Source of the DNA: Hungatella effluvii
GTDB lineage: Bacteria; Bacillota; Clostridia; Lachnospirales; Lachnospiraceae
Assembly (NCBI RefSeq): GCF_003201875.1
Contig: NZ_QJKD01000010.1
Coordinates: 186,001-250,000 of the forward strand
Direction of reading: 5' to 3'
Length of the DNA: 64,000 nucleotides
In this document: piece after piece, positions 1 to 9,566 of the stretch
Layout of the letters: each line of letters opens with the position of its first letter
How positions within the stretch are numbered: the first letter of the stretch is position 1
The notes under the pieces: model-generated
What the model was told of the DNA's origin: nothing
The model's input: only the letters and a program-made list of their open reading frames with translations
Database searches by the model: none
Made by a program: the position numbers and the translations under genes

Positions 1-86
1 CGCGGCGCGTACGTTGATTAAATTTGGGTGCAGCTGGCGGAAAATCAGCCGCAAAGCTGGGTGCAGGAGAGTTTACGAGAGTGCTC
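1..86. repeat. Partial copy of a dispersed palindromic repeat
   Basis: This stretch matches the right half of the complete element at 38899-39061. Shared landmarks in the same order are GTACGTTGA, TAAATTTG, GGCGGAAAA, CAGCC, CAAAG, GCAGG, GAGTTT and CGAGAGTGCTC. The left half lies outside the window. It ends about 20 bp before the LysR gene, so the reading frame that runs through it upstream of the LysR start is not real coding sequence. Confidence 0.7.
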
Positions 87-106
87 CTATTAAAGAGGTG
101 TATTCC

Positions 107-1015
107 ATGGGACAGATGAATTCAAGGCAGCTCTATTATTTTACAGTGATTGCGGAAACGGGCAGTTTTACGGCGGCAGCAAAAAAGCTGGGGCTGTCTC
201 AGCCGCCGCTCAGCAAGCAGATCATGATGCTGGAGGAAGACTTAGGCGTCCGTCTTCTGACCCGCGGGGCAAGGAAGGCCGAGCTTACCGAGGCCGGTTC
301 CTATCTCTATTCCCGGGCTAAGGATATCCTGTCCATGATGGATACGGCCGCTGATGAGCTCCAGAATTTCCCATCCTCATCGAAGGGAATCTTAAAGCTG
401 GGAACGATCTCCTCCTCCGGCAGCTTTCTGGCGGACAGCATCCTGCCGGGCTTCTGCCGGCTTCATCCCAATGTTCGTTTTGAAATCTCCGAGGGGAACA
501 CTTACGAGCTTCTGGAAAAGCTGAAAAACGGCATCATCGAATGTGCTGTGGTTCGAACACCGTTTAATACTGACGGTTTTCACTGTGTCTTCGGATCAGA
601 AGAACCGCTTACGGCAGTCGGAGTTTCCTCCTGGTTTGACGCGATCCCAGGCGGCACAATCCGTCTTACAGACCTGGCCGGAAAGCCTCTCATCTATTAT
701 CGGCGCTTTGACGCTATCATATCCATGGCGTTCCAGAATATCGGCGCAGCACCTAATATCTTCTGCCGCAATGACGACGCCAGGACGTGTCTCCAATGGG
801 CTGGCGCCGGCTTAGGCGTAGCCCTGGTGCCGGAATCCATCAGCAGCATGAGGCCGGCCGAAGGCCTGACAGTCCGGATTATCGATTCTCCGGAAACCGT
901 CACCCGCATGACCGCCATATATAAAAAAAATGGCTATGTTTCAAACATAGCCAAAGAATTTGTAACTTATTTTGAAGCGCACTCTAGAGTGTGTTTATTT
1001 CAATCCACATTATGA
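107..1015 (+). CDS. LysR-family transcriptional regulator
   Basis: This is a 302-residue LysR-type DNA-binding regulator. Residues 1-60 form the winged HTH, with the family-typical FTAAAKKLGLSQPPLSKQI followed by LEEDLGVRLLTR. The rest is the periplasmic-binding-protein-like effector domain, where GLGVALVPES is the usual late motif. I chose the ATG at 107 because AAAGAGGTG sits 6 nt upstream; a longer frame would run into the repeat at 1-86. It converges with the MFS gene at 1084-2367. The last codons overlap a CRISPR-repeat-like sequence and a 10-bp hairpin, so the C-terminus may have been remodelled. Ligand and targets are unknown. Confidence 0.9.
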   Translation: MGQMNSRQLYYFTVIAETGSFTAAAKKLGLSQPPLSKQIMMLEEDLGVRLLTRGARKAELTEAGSYLYSRAKDILSMMDTAADELQNFPSSSKGILKLGTISSSGSFLADSILPGFCRLHPNVRFEISEGNTYELLEKLKNGIIECAVVRTPFNTDGFHCVFGSEEPLTAVGVSSWFDAIPGGTIRLTDLAGKPLIYYRRFDAIISMAFQNIGAAPNIFCRNDDARTCLQWAGAGLGVALVPESISSMRPAEGLTVRIIDSPETVTRMTAIYKKNGYVSNIAKEFVTYFEAHSRVCLFQSTL

Positions 1016-1038
1016 GCCCATATATCGCTCATAATGAC
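997..1038 (-). repeat. Orphan type I-C CRISPR-repeat-like sequence with hairpin
   Basis: Read on the minus strand this is GTC, then ATTATGAGC, a 9-nt loop, GCTCATAAT, and the ending GTGGATTGAAAT. That layout (GTC, stem, loop, stem, GTGGATTGAAAT) is the layout of type I-C CRISPR repeats, but it is 42 nt rather than about 32. There is one unit only, with no spacers and no cas genes nearby. It overlaps the last codons and stop of the LysR gene. It may simply act as a 3' hairpin for the convergent genes. Confidence 0.4.
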
Positions 1039-1075
1039 AGACAGCGTTGCTGTCTTTTATCTGGTTTCCAGATAA
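1039..1075 (+). terminator. Tandem hairpin terminator between convergent genes
   Basis: Stem AGACAGC / GCTGTCT with a GTT loop (1039-1055) is followed by TTTT, a compact intrinsic terminator for the LysR gene. A second hairpin TTATCTGG / CCAGATAA with loop TTT (1057-1075) follows directly and shares the T run. Together they can serve both converging transcripts. Confidence 0.6.
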
Positions 1076-1083
1076 GCTTGACC

Positions 1084-2367
1084 TCATGTCAGTGGGGATA
1101 TATGCCCACCACTGCCGTTAAGCTTCACAGCCTTCCCAAACACGAAGAATCCGATGAGAAACATCACGGCCAGAATCGCAACACCGCCGTTGCTCTTTCC
1201 CGTAATCTGAGCGAATAATCCCATCAGAGCCGTTCCCATGAAAGAAGCGCCCTTTCCGCAGATATCAAAAATACCGAAAAATTCTCCCGATTTCTCAGGC
1301 GGAATGATTCTGGCAAAATACGACCGTGACAGCGCCTGGATCGCCCCCTGGAACATGCCGACGCAAACAGCCAGCACCCAGAACTCATACTGCTTATCCA
1401 GCTGAATCGCATAAAGCGCAATACAAAGGTATGCAAGAATACACAGGCGGATGAGTTTTTCCGTCCTGTACTTCTTCGCCGCTTTGCCGAACAACAGCGC
1501 AAATGGGAACGCTACGATCTGAGTTAAAAGAAGCGCCAGCAAAAGTCCCTGGGAATTGAGCCCCAAAGAGCTTCCATAAGCCGTAGCCATCTCGATAATG
1601 GTATAGACCCCGTCAATATAGAAGAAGTATGCAATCATGAAAACAAAGATCTTTTTATGATTCTTCAAATCAAGAAGCGTATGCCCCAGGCGGCGCAGGC
1701 TCTCCTTCACCACTCCGCGTCCCGACTCCGCGTTGCCCGTATAGTGAACCTGTTTGTAGTGGCGGAGCAGGGGCACCGTCACCAGGAACCACCACAGGGC
1801 GTTGATGATGAGCGCAATCACCATGGCAGTCACCATAGTGATGCCGATCTTTTCATAGAACAGAACAAACACAAGGCTGAACACAAACGGAACACAGCTT
1901 CCGATATACCCCCATGCAAACCCATGAGAGGACACCGCGTCCAGACGTTCCGGCGTCGTGATATCCGGAAGCATGGAATCGTAGAACACCAGACTCGCAG
2001 AGTAGCCCACCTTTGCAATCACAAATACCACCAAAAATACAATCCAGGATTTTGGTATGGCAAGTGCGGCACATCCCAGAACGCCCACCATCATACAGAT
2101 CATAAATATCGGTTTCTTATACCCCTTCGTATCGGCAATGGCGCCGCAGACCGGTCCGATAAAGGCCACCAGCAGCGTAGCAATCGAGGCTGCATATCCC
2201 CAATAGGCCAGATAATCCACCTCGGAGACGCCCTCCAGTCCCGCCAGATAATTAAAGTAAATGGGCAAAATCGTCGTCGCAAGCAGCACGAATGCGGAAT
2301 TTCCTACATCGTACAGAATCCAGTCTATCTCCATTTTTGTAAGCTTTTCTTTTTTCTCCTGTCCCAT
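1084..2367 (-). CDS. MFS transporter, UMF1/Atg22-like family
   Basis: A 427-residue integral membrane protein with about 12 hydrophobic segments. The N-terminal DWILYDVGNSAF and the loop ADTKGYKKP with GFAWGYIGS are typical of the UMF1 family (the Atg22-like branch of the MFS), whose substrates are poorly known and may include amino acids or metabolites released from the cell. The ATG at 2367 is preceded by GAGAGG 8 nt upstream. It lies 28 nt downstream of the radical SAM gene on the same strand and may be co-transcribed with it. Confidence 0.85.
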   Translation of the reverse strand: MGQEKKEKLTKMEIDWILYDVGNSAFVLLATTILPIYFNYLAGLEGVSEVDYLAYWGYAASIATLLVAFIGPVCGAIADTKGYKKPIFMICMMVGVLGCAALAIPKSWIVFLVVFVIAKVGYSASLVFYDSMLPDITTPERLDAVSSHGFAWGYIGSCVPFVFSLVFVLFYEKIGITMVTAMVIALIINALWWFLVTVPLLRHYKQVHYTGNAESGRGVVKESLRRLGHTLLDLKNHKKIFVFMIAYFFYIDGVYTIIEMATAYGSSLGLNSQGLLLALLLTQIVAFPFALLFGKAAKKYRTEKLIRLCILAYLCIALYAIQLDKQYEFWVLAVCVGMFQGAIQALSRSYFARIIPPEKSGEFFGIFDICGKGASFMGTALMGLFAQITGKSNGGVAILAVMFLIGFFVFGKAVKLNGSGGHISPLT

Positions 2368-2395
2368 GTAAGGTTTCCTCTCACTTTCTCTGTTT

Positions 2396-3295
2396 TCACT
2401 GCAGAAAATCAAACAGACTCATCTGGCTGTTTTCGTAATTCTTCTTATACCCGTGAATAATGTCCTTCATGCGGTACAGAATCCCGTATTTCTCACACTC
2501 TGCCGCGAATATGGCCCAGAGCCGCCTTGCCGCCGGACTCCGGCATTCGTAGCGTTCTCCGTACCGTTTTCTGTATTCCGCTGCCAGATCCCGCTCCGGA
2601 AACAGCTGCCCCAGCTTATCATAGTACCACTCCCTCTGATTATCACGGAGCGTCACACCAAAAGCCGCATAAATAAAAGAAGCTCCCGCCTCATGGGCCA
2701 TTCTCACGACAGCCGTAATATTTTCCGGACTGTCTTCCAGAAATGGAAGGACCGGCATCAGCAGAATACCGGTAAACAGCCCTCTGGAGCTTAAGTAATC
2801 GATCAGTTCAAACCGCTCGGTCGAGGACGGCACGCCGGGTTCGATCTTCCCCGCCAGCTCATCATCCGCAGTCGTCACCGTCACTTTTAAGATTACAGGC
2901 GAATGCTCTTTTATGCTCTCTAAAATATCCGCATCCCTTTTTAAAAGAGTGCTTTTCGTGGCAATCCCTGCTCCGAAGCCGAAGGCGTCCACCAGCTCCA
3001 GCGCATGTCTGGTCAGCTCCAGCTCCTTTTCAAATGGATTATAGGGATCACTCATGGCTCCGGTGCCTACCACTCCGGTCTTCACCTTCCGCCGCAGATC
3101 ATCCCGGACAATCCGAAGGGCGTCTTCCTTGGCCCGCACCGTGTCAAACCGTTCGATCCGATAGCAGGAAGACCGGCTGTCGCAGTAGATACAGCCATGG
3201 CAGCAGCCTTTATAAATATTCATATTATAATCGATGCCGAACCATTCGGAGCTCTTCGTCTTCGTCACGATGGTTTTCGCCGGTATATATTCCAT
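2396..3295 (-). CDS. Radical SAM protein, spore-photoproduct-lyase-like
   Basis: A 299-residue radical SAM enzyme. The cluster motif CCHGCIYC gives the CxxxCxxC cysteines at residues 31, 35 and 38. The following GTGAMSDPYNPFEKE and ATKSTLLKRD are typical of the SplB-like radical SAM proteins that are common in Clostridia and lack an assigned reaction. The start at 3295 has GGGAG 6 nt upstream; an upstream Met (3388) lacks such a site. The C-terminal MSLFDFLQ resembles a short beta-clamp-like QxxLF peptide, which I note without functional proof. True spore photoproduct lyase is longer, so DNA repair is not assured. Confidence 0.85.
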   Translation of the reverse strand: MEYIPAKTIVTKTKSSEWFGIDYNMNIYKGCCHGCIYCDSRSSCYRIERFDTVRAKEDALRIVRDDLRRKVKTGVVGTGAMSDPYNPFEKELELTRHALELVDAFGFGAGIATKSTLLKRDADILESIKEHSPVILKVTVTTADDELAGKIEPGVPSSTERFELIDYLSSRGLFTGILLMPVLPFLEDSPENITAVVRMAHEAGASFIYAAFGVTLRDNQREWYYDKLGQLFPERDLAAEYRKRYGERYECRSPAARRLWAIFAAECEKYGILYRMKDIIHGYKKNYENSQMSLFDFLQ

Positions 3296-3449
3296 ACGCG
3301 CTCCCTTTCTGATTGATTCCATTAGTACCATTCTATCAAATGCAGTACGGTAGGGCAACTTATTTTCGAAAAATAGTTTGTTTTTCAAAATAATCCGGAC
3401 TGTTAAAATGCTTTTGCCGATAACCTGATTTGAAATTCCGGTGTCTCGC

Positions 3450-3478
3450 TTGATATTTTTTTGCGGTCATGGTAATAT
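3450..3478 (+). promoter_or_regulatory. Sigma-A-type promoter for the YihY/BrkB gene
   Basis: TTGATA (3450-3455) and TAATAT (3473-3478) are separated by 17 bp and lie 33 nt before the start codon at 3511. Confidence 0.55.
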
Positions 3479-3510
3479 TTTAGTTATATCATTAACAAAA
3501 AGGGGATATC

Positions 3511-4344
3511 ATGATTGGATTAATACTGCGAGGCAAACAGATCTACGACAAATTCAGCAAGGATGAAATGACTGTTTACGCGGCTCAGGCGTCTTTTTTT
3601 ACCATCATCGCGGCATTTCCGTTCATCATGCTGCTGATGGCTATGATCCAGTTGATACCAACGATAACAAAGTCCAACCTGCTGCAGGTAATTACAAGTC
3701 TGGTACCGGCCAACCTAAAGAGCCTGGTCTTCAGCGTCGTCGAAAATATCTATACCAACTCTCCCGCTACCGTTTTATCCGTAACGGCAATCGCCGCCAT
3801 CTGGTCGGCCTCCCGCGGCATGCTGAGCATCGAGCGCGGACTGAACCGTGTATTCGGGAAACAGAAGAAGCGAAATTACGTGGTGACAAGGATGATCTGC
3901 GCCGGTTATACGATTGTGTTTATGCTTATCTGTATACTGACACTGGTACTTCTGGTTCTTGGAAGTTCGATTCAGGGTTTTGTTGAGGGCCATTTTCCGG
4001 TCATTGCAGAGATCACCCATTACGTTATCAGCTTTCGAACCGTGCTCCTTCTGATCCTGACGATCTGCTTCACTTTCCTCTATACGTATGTGCCGGAAAA
4101 GAAGCAGCATTTTAAAAAGCAGCTGCCCGGCGCCATTTTCTCCACACTGGGTTGGATCGCATTTTCATTTGCCTTTTCCATTTATTTTAACAATTTCAGC
4201 AATTTCTCTGTTATGTACGGGAGCCTTACGGCTATTGTGTTGCTGATGCTGTGGCTGTATGTGTGTATCTGTATACTGTTTCTTGGAGCGGAAATTAATT
4301 ATTTTTATTCGGGGGACTGGAAGGAGCAGAAAAAGTCCGGTTGA
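3511..4344 (+). CDS. YihY/virulence factor BrkB family membrane protein
   Basis: A 277-residue polytopic membrane protein with about six transmembrane segments. AAQASFFTIIAAFPFIMLL near the N-terminus, IWSASRGMLSIERGLNRVF in the middle, YGSLTAIVLLMLWLY and the terminal GAEINYFY are hallmark stretches of this family. The family was once labelled ribonuclease BN but is now regarded as a membrane protein of unknown transport or envelope role. AAAGGGG lies 6 nt before the ATG. It is a single-gene unit with its own promoter and converges with the sulfatase gene. Confidence 0.9.
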   Translation: MIGLILRGKQIYDKFSKDEMTVYAAQASFFTIIAAFPFIMLLMAMIQLIPTITKSNLLQVITSLVPANLKSLVFSVVENIYTNSPATVLSVTAIAAIWSASRGMLSIERGLNRVFGKQKKRNYVVTRMICAGYTIVFMLICILTLVLLVLGSSIQGFVEGHFPVIAEITHYVISFRTVLLLILTICFTFLYTYVPEKKQHFKKQLPGAIFSTLGWIAFSFAFSIYFNNFSNFSVMYGSLTAIVLLMLWLYVCICILFLGAEINYFYSGDWKEQKKSG

Positions 4345-4524
4345 TCGTCAATTAAAATCAGAAATCCGGGCTGTATGCAGGAAAGTTTAGAATTAGAACG
4401 GTCTATATAATCGTTGAAAATCCCAGGATACAAACAGTCACTAATAGATGTTAAGTAGACAAATCAGGTTTCCGGGAGCCAGGCCTCATGTACGAGGAAC
4501 GACTCTCCTGTTAGAGAAGATTAA

Positions 4525-4564
4525 TAAGTCAAGGCCAGGCGGCATCCCGCCTGTTCTTGACTTA
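4525..4564. terminator. Strong hairpin between convergent genes
   Basis: TAAGTCAAG, a three-base internal mismatch, AGGCGG, loop CATC, CCGCCT, mismatch, CTTGACTTA. This 15-bp stem sits between the convergent BrkB and sulfatase genes and probably ends both transcripts, although no long T run follows on either strand. The rest of 4345-4598 holds only small possible hairpins (CCTC/GAGG near 4487) and no reading frame I would accept. Confidence 0.5.
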
Positions 4565-4598
4565 CGTGGAAAACTTCGCACTCGAATCTAATTCCCAG

Positions 4599-5951
4599 CT
4601 ACAATACCTCTAACGGAAGCGCCTCCTGCGGTGTCCCATACTTCTGATGGTGTTTTCTGATCTTTTCCAGCAGTTCTTTTACCACATCATCATAATTCGG
4701 ATTTCCATACAGGTTATCCTGCTGCATTGGATCTTCCTTCCGGTCAAACAGTATGTGGCCCTTAAAATTTCCTCCGTTCCAGCCCTCCCCCACATAAGCC
4801 AGTTCATAATTCGCTGTAATAATACCGGTACGGGGTACATCACTGGGATGAATATACGTTTCCCTGACGCCTCCCTCTTTGCCATTTAGAAGGCAGGAAG
4901 ACCAATCACAGCCATCTGTCTCAAAAGTATATGGAATTCCTGCCAGACCGGCCAGTGTCACCCCGAAATCCACAGCATTAAAATATGTATGATTCACCGA
5001 TCCGCGGCAGCCTTCTCCTGGCATGGAAATCACCATAGGCAGATGGTATACGCTTTCATACAAATTATTCTTCTCCATCAGCCCATGTTCTCCCATATAC
5101 TCTCCGTGATCCGTGGTAAATACGATTATAGTATTGGCCCATAACTCATTCTCTTTCAAATAATGGAGGATTTTCCCCACATTATCATCAACGCACTTCA
5201 CCATTCCCAAATAGAGGGCTTTCATCCTCCGCAGATGGCCTTCCCGTTCAAACAGCCCTCTTGGAAAATAATGATTTCTTCCCCACTCATCAAACTCCGC
5301 CCAGTCCGGGAGGTCTTTCTCGTAAAATGTTACCGGAATCTCTACGTTAAGCGGATCAAACATCTTGTTATAGGGGGATCTCACACTGTAAGGCTGATGA
5401 GGGTCCGGTATACTCACCATATGGAGAAACGGTTTATTCGCATCACGCTCTTCCAGACATTTTATGGCCTCATCTGCCAGCCAGTCCGTGGTATACGACT
5501 GACTATCGCCAACCTCTTCCCCCGGTATCACGGTTCCATTCTCTTCCCTAATCGATTTGCAGTGCCCGATCTCAATTTTATACTTCCACTTTTCGAAGCC
5601 AAGCGGATTATATTCCCCCAGCGCTTCCCCCAACTCCCTATGGCCTGCTAGATGCCATTTTCCGGTATAACAGGTTTCATAGCCTGATCTGACAAATGCC
5701 TCCGCAAAGCCATGTTCCGCCATACCTACCGGAACACCGTTACGGATTGCCCCGTTATGGTGCGGATATCGTCCCGTCATGAGACAGCCTCTGGAGGGCG
5801 TACACACAGCGCTGGATGTATAACATTCCTCCAACAAAACCCCTTCTTTTGCAATTAAATCAATATTTGGTGTCAGGATTTCTCTCCCGCCATAGCAGCT
5901 GAGCACATCTCGACGCAGCTGATCCGCATAAATAATCAAAACATTCTTCAT
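4599..5951 (-). CDS. Cys-type sulfatase (alkaline phosphatase superfamily)
   Basis: A 450-residue cytoplasmic-looking sulfatase with no signal peptide. The signature CTPSRGCLMTGRYPHHNG contains Cys50, the residue normally converted to formylglycine by an anaerobic maturase (anSME); no maturase gene is in this window. IYADQLRRD near the N-terminus supplies a metal ligand, and FTTDHGEYMGEHG is the second metal-site segment. The start at 5951 has AAGGAG 5 nt upstream. It follows two permease genes and a binding protein on the same strand, so it probably removes sulfate from the imported oligosaccharide. The exact glycan (mucin, glycosaminoglycan or algal) cannot be told. Confidence 0.92.
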   Translation of the reverse strand: MKNVLIIYADQLRRDVLSCYGGREILTPNIDLIAKEGVLLEECYTSSAVCTPSRGCLMTGRYPHHNGAIRNGVPVGMAEHGFAEAFVRSGYETCYTGKWHLAGHRELGEALGEYNPLGFEKWKYKIEIGHCKSIREENGTVIPGEEVGDSQSYTTDWLADEAIKCLEERDANKPFLHMVSIPDPHQPYSVRSPYNKMFDPLNVEIPVTFYEKDLPDWAEFDEWGRNHYFPRGLFEREGHLRRMKALYLGMVKCVDDNVGKILHYLKENELWANTIIVFTTDHGEYMGEHGLMEKNNLYESVYHLPMVISMPGEGCRGSVNHTYFNAVDFGVTLAGLAGIPYTFETDGCDWSSCLLNGKEGGVRETYIHPSDVPRTGIITANYELAYVGEGWNGGNFKGHILFDRKEDPMQQDNLYGNPNYDDVVKELLEKIRKHHQKYGTPQEALPLEVL

Positions 5952-5979
5952 AGGTCTCCTTTCCATTCACCGGATACAT

Positions 5980-6879
5980 CTATCCTTTTACCGATCCAAT
6001 CATAACCCCCTTCACAAAATGCTTCTGTACAAACGGATATAAGGCAAGTACCGGCACCGACGATATGATGATTACACTGTATTTAATGGTCCGCGCAATC
6101 TGTTTCATCAATTCAAAAGATTCCGGATCCATAGTGGAGGGATCTACCATCTGCCCCGTAATAAGGATATCCCGCAATATGAGCTGAAGGGGGTACAATT
6201 TATTATCAGTTACATAAATTAAGCCGTTGAAGAAAGAATTCCAGTGCCCTACCGCATAGTACAGCGTCATAATAGCCACAATCGATTTAGACAACGGCAG
6301 CACAATCGATAGAAAATACCGAAAAATTCCACAGCCATCAATTTCCGCGGCTTCCTGAAGCTCAAGAGGAAGCGTATTCATAAAAAAGGTCCGGCATAAA
6401 ATCAGGTTAAATACAGAAAATGACCCTAAAATCATCAGCACATATGGGGTATCGACAAGATGCAGCCCTTTGACCACCAGATACGTAGGAACCAGACCCC
6501 CGGAAAAATATTTGGTAATGATCAGCATCTTCATAATCAGTCCTCTTCCCGCCATGTCTCTCCGCGATAATGCATACCCTGCAGGAATCGTAATAAACAA
6601 AGCGATAAGTGTACCGAAAAATGTATACCGGATGGTGTTATAATATCCCGTATAAATTCTTTTATCTGACAGCACATACTTATACCCCTCCAGCGTAATC
6701 CCCTTTGGCCAGAACAACACCTTGCCGTTGGCAACCAGATTAGGGTCACTAATCGAGGCAATCACTACAAAAAACAGCGGATATAATACAACAAGCGTAA
6801 TCATTATCATAAACGTATATACGAATATTGTAAAAATAGAGTCTGCCGGATTGCTCCTTATTTTGTTTAATAATTTCAT
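5980..6879 (-). CDS. Carbohydrate ABC transporter permease, LplC/YtcP-like
   Basis: A 299-residue inner-membrane permease of the CUT1 type with six hydrophobic spans. The EAA loop reads LPLELQEAAEIDGCG, and the C-terminal FVQKHFVKGVMIGSVKG is the LplC-family ending. AGGAGG stands 6 nt before the ATG. It pairs with the permease at 6890-7846. No ATPase gene is present, as is usual for CUT1 systems that share an MsmK-type ATPase encoded elsewhere. Confidence 0.93.
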   Translation of the reverse strand: MKLLNKIRSNPADSIFTIFVYTFMIMITLVVLYPLFFVVIASISDPNLVANGKVLFWPKGITLEGYKYVLSDKRIYTGYYNTIRYTFFGTLIALFITIPAGYALSRRDMAGRGLIMKMLIITKYFSGGLVPTYLVVKGLHLVDTPYVLMILGSFSVFNLILCRTFFMNTLPLELQEAAEIDGCGIFRYFLSIVLPLSKSIVAIMTLYYAVGHWNSFFNGLIYVTDNKLYPLQLILRDILITGQMVDPSTMDPESFELMKQIARTIKYSVIIISSVPVLALYPFVQKHFVKGVMIGSVKG

Positions 6880-6889
6880 CTCCAGCCTC

Positions 6890-7846
6890 CTACCATAAAC
6901 TCACATCTGACATTTTTCTGGCAATACGGTTTACCGCCAGTAGCAGAATCAGATTTATTACATTATTAAAGAGGCCGATTGCGGCCGAATAGCTGAACTG
7001 GCCTCCCTGGATACCAATCTTATAAACGTAGGTCGATATAATCTCTGAATAATCCAGATTTATGCTATTTTGAAGCAGAAATGCTTTCTCGAATCCCACC
7101 TCCATGATCTCTCCGGCACGCATAATCAGCATTATAATCATAGTGGGGACTATGGAAGGAAAATCAATATAACGAAGCCTCTGGAACTTGCTTGCCCCAT
7201 CCACTCTTGCTGCCTCATGAAGCTCCTGCCCTACTGAAGAGAGAACCGATATGTAAATAATGGAACCCCAACCGATATTTTTTATAACGTCCGACCATAC
7301 ATATATGTGACGGAAGTTTTTGGGATTTGATAAAAATCCAACCGGTTCAATACCTATCAGTTTCAATAACTGATTGATAATCCCATCGCTCGAAAGGAAA
7401 ATCAGAAGCATACCGCAGAAAACCACAGTAGATATAAAATGCGGCGCATAAGTAATCATCTGAACTGATTTCTTCATCTTGTTATGCGTAATATAATTTA
7501 GCAGCAGTGCGAACACGATAGGAAGCGGAAATCCTGCGACTAAAGAATAAACACTAAGTGCCAGCGTATTTTTTAGAAGTGAACTAAATTGATAGGATTC
7601 AAAAAATGTCTTAAAATGTTTCATACCAACCCAAGCGCTTCCCCAAATACCATCAAGCGGTTTATAGTCTTTAAACGCAAGCTGAATCCCATACATAGGA
7701 ATGTAATTGAATAATACAATATAAACAACCATAGGGAGTATAAACAGATAGCATACCCAGCTTTTTTTTAACATACGGAGGCTGCCGCACCGCCGCAGTT
7801 TTGCTGCGGCAGCGCCCTCCTTTTTATTATGAATGAATGTTTTCAT
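6890..7846 (-). CDS. Carbohydrate ABC transporter permease, LplB-like
   Basis: A 318-residue permease of the LplB/YtcN type. The N-terminal YLFILPMVVYIVLFNYIPMY and the EAA loop ELHEAARVDGASKFQR are diagnostic. GGAGG lies just before the start. It sits 15 nt downstream of the solute-binding gene and 10 nt upstream of the second permease, giving a tight transport operon that ends with the sulfatase. Confidence 0.93.
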   Translation of the reverse strand: MKTFIHNKKEGAAAAKLRRCGSLRMLKKSWVCYLFILPMVVYIVLFNYIPMYGIQLAFKDYKPLDGIWGSAWVGMKHFKTFFESYQFSSLLKNTLALSVYSLVAGFPLPIVFALLLNYITHNKMKKSVQMITYAPHFISTVVFCGMLLIFLSSDGIINQLLKLIGIEPVGFLSNPKNFRHIYVWSDVIKNIGWGSIIYISVLSSVGQELHEAARVDGASKFQRLRYIDFPSIVPTMIIMLIMRAGEIMEVGFEKAFLLQNSINLDYSEIISTYVYKIGIQGGQFSYSAAIGLFNNVINLILLLAVNRIARKMSDVSLW

Positions 7847-7861
7847 GAGTATCCCTCCGTA

Positions 7862-9512
7862 TTATCGCTTTGCATACTCGTCAACGTATTCCTGACAAAG
7901 CGCAGTATACTCATCCACCTTTAAGCTCTCAAGTGTCTTTAAATGAACCTCCCATTTCTCTTCATCAATTCCATTGATGACAGAATCTGCAATAAACTTT
8001 TTTAAGTAATTATCAATATCAGCAATAAGAATGGTTCTTCTCTCTTCATTTTCCTGTGTAGCCATTCCCCGCGGAAGGTCTATAACCCCATACTGCACCT
8101 GTTCAATAACCGATTCACGCTTCCAGTTTGGCTTAGGAGTTTTATCATCAAACTGCAGTGCCTCATCATACTCCCTCCTCCACAGAGAAGGGGTCATGCC
8201 GCCGAAGGATACTGCTTTCCTGTATTCCGGAGCTGTCTTGTATCCACCGCTGCTTTGAAGCACCTCATCAGTCAAGGTAAGGAATTTGGGAATCTCCTTC
8301 CCATTTTCATTGAGGATTTCCCATCTTACCCCTTCTTCCCCACGTCCCCATACCATAGCCTGTTCCAGAGAAGAATTGACATAGTCATACCATCTTACCA
8401 GGACCTCAGGTTTCTTACAGGACTTAGTGATAACAAATCCACCGGATTTTGACACATTATTTAGATTGATCATCTGCGTCCCGTCTGGTCCTTTTAATAC
8501 AGGAAGAGGGCGATAACGGTCATGTCCAACACTGCCATTATCAACGCTGCTGTCAGTTCCACTGTAATTAGCCATTAAACCGATTACATCTCCGGCTGCA
8601 CCTCTGGCAGCATACTGTTCTTCACTTATAGTAAATACCTCTTTATCAATCAGTCCTTCCTGGTATAAGTCATGAAAATACGAAAGTGCATCGTAATACC
8701 CTCTCTCCCGGGCACTGAATGTAACTTTATTGTCCCTGGTAAACACATGAGTAGCATTTTCAGGTACCCCCCCATGATCCAAATACATTTCCAATGGAGT
8801 CTACACCACCCCACGCTTGCCTGAAGGTAAACGGAATTTCATCCTTCTCTCCATTTCCATTCGGGTCCAGATCGCGGAAAGCAATTAAAACCTCCTTTAA
8901 TTCCTCCGGTGTCTCCGGAACCTCTTTTCCTACAGCCGAAAGCCAGTCCATATTGATCCATAACTGGGCACCTATCTGGTTTTCCAGGGATTCATCACCA
9001 GTGGGAAGTGCATGGATTTTGCCGTCCGGGGCAATGAGCGCCCCTGGATAATCGTCTCTTGCATCAAAAAATGCTGTAACTGCCGGTGCGTAGGCTTCCA
9101 GATAATCATCAAGAGCAACCACCTGCTCATAATATTTTGCCATTTCCACCGGACCAATAATAGCATCCGGCAGGCTGTCGGTACTGAACATAATATTGAT
9201 TTTCTCTTTCCAACCGGAACTCGGAATCTCAATCCACTCAATATGCACATTCGTTACCTCTTCGGTATCGATGACACACTGTTTTTCTGCAGCTGTGCGG
9301 ATAGTACTCATCTGCTGAACCGCAATCTTAAATGTTTCCTTCTCATTTAAGATGGGAAGTCCCTCGGCATTAAAATTATCTGCTGTCTTTATCGTTTCTT
9401 CCTGATTCGCCTCAGTTCCCTTATCCGATTTACCGCAGCCCCCTACTATACTTCCAGCTGCAATCACCGTCCCCAACAGCAACGCTCCCAATCTTCTATA
9501 TTTTTTATCCAC
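7862..9512 (-). pseudogene. Extracellular sugar-binding lipoprotein, LplA-like, frameshifted
   Basis: Two overlapping frames make one LplA-type solute-binding protein of about 550 residues. The N-terminal part (9512-8760) starts with GTG after AGGAGG and has a lipoprotein signal ending in IVGGC. The C-terminal part (8794-7862) carries the rest of the binding fold. The frames meet at seven consecutive G (plus-strand C 8767-8773). With six G the protein reads GSWGVPENATHVF without interruption. The cause is therefore one extra G: a sequencing error, a recent mutation or slipped-strand switching. As written, translation stops at 8760 after about 250 residues and no functional binding protein is made. 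Confidence 0.85.
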
Positions 9513-9566
9513 TCTGTCATCCTCCTGAACATTTATATTTTTGCTTCACCTAAAGCTACACATCCG

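Noticed and set aside
997..1038. A genuine CRISPR array
   Set aside because: Only single repeat-like units, no spacers and no cas genes in the window.
1657..2460. Plus-strand frame of 267 codons opposite the MFS gene
   Set aside because: The composition is typical of a reverse-strand shadow and there is no ribosome site; the minus-strand MFS protein is convincing.
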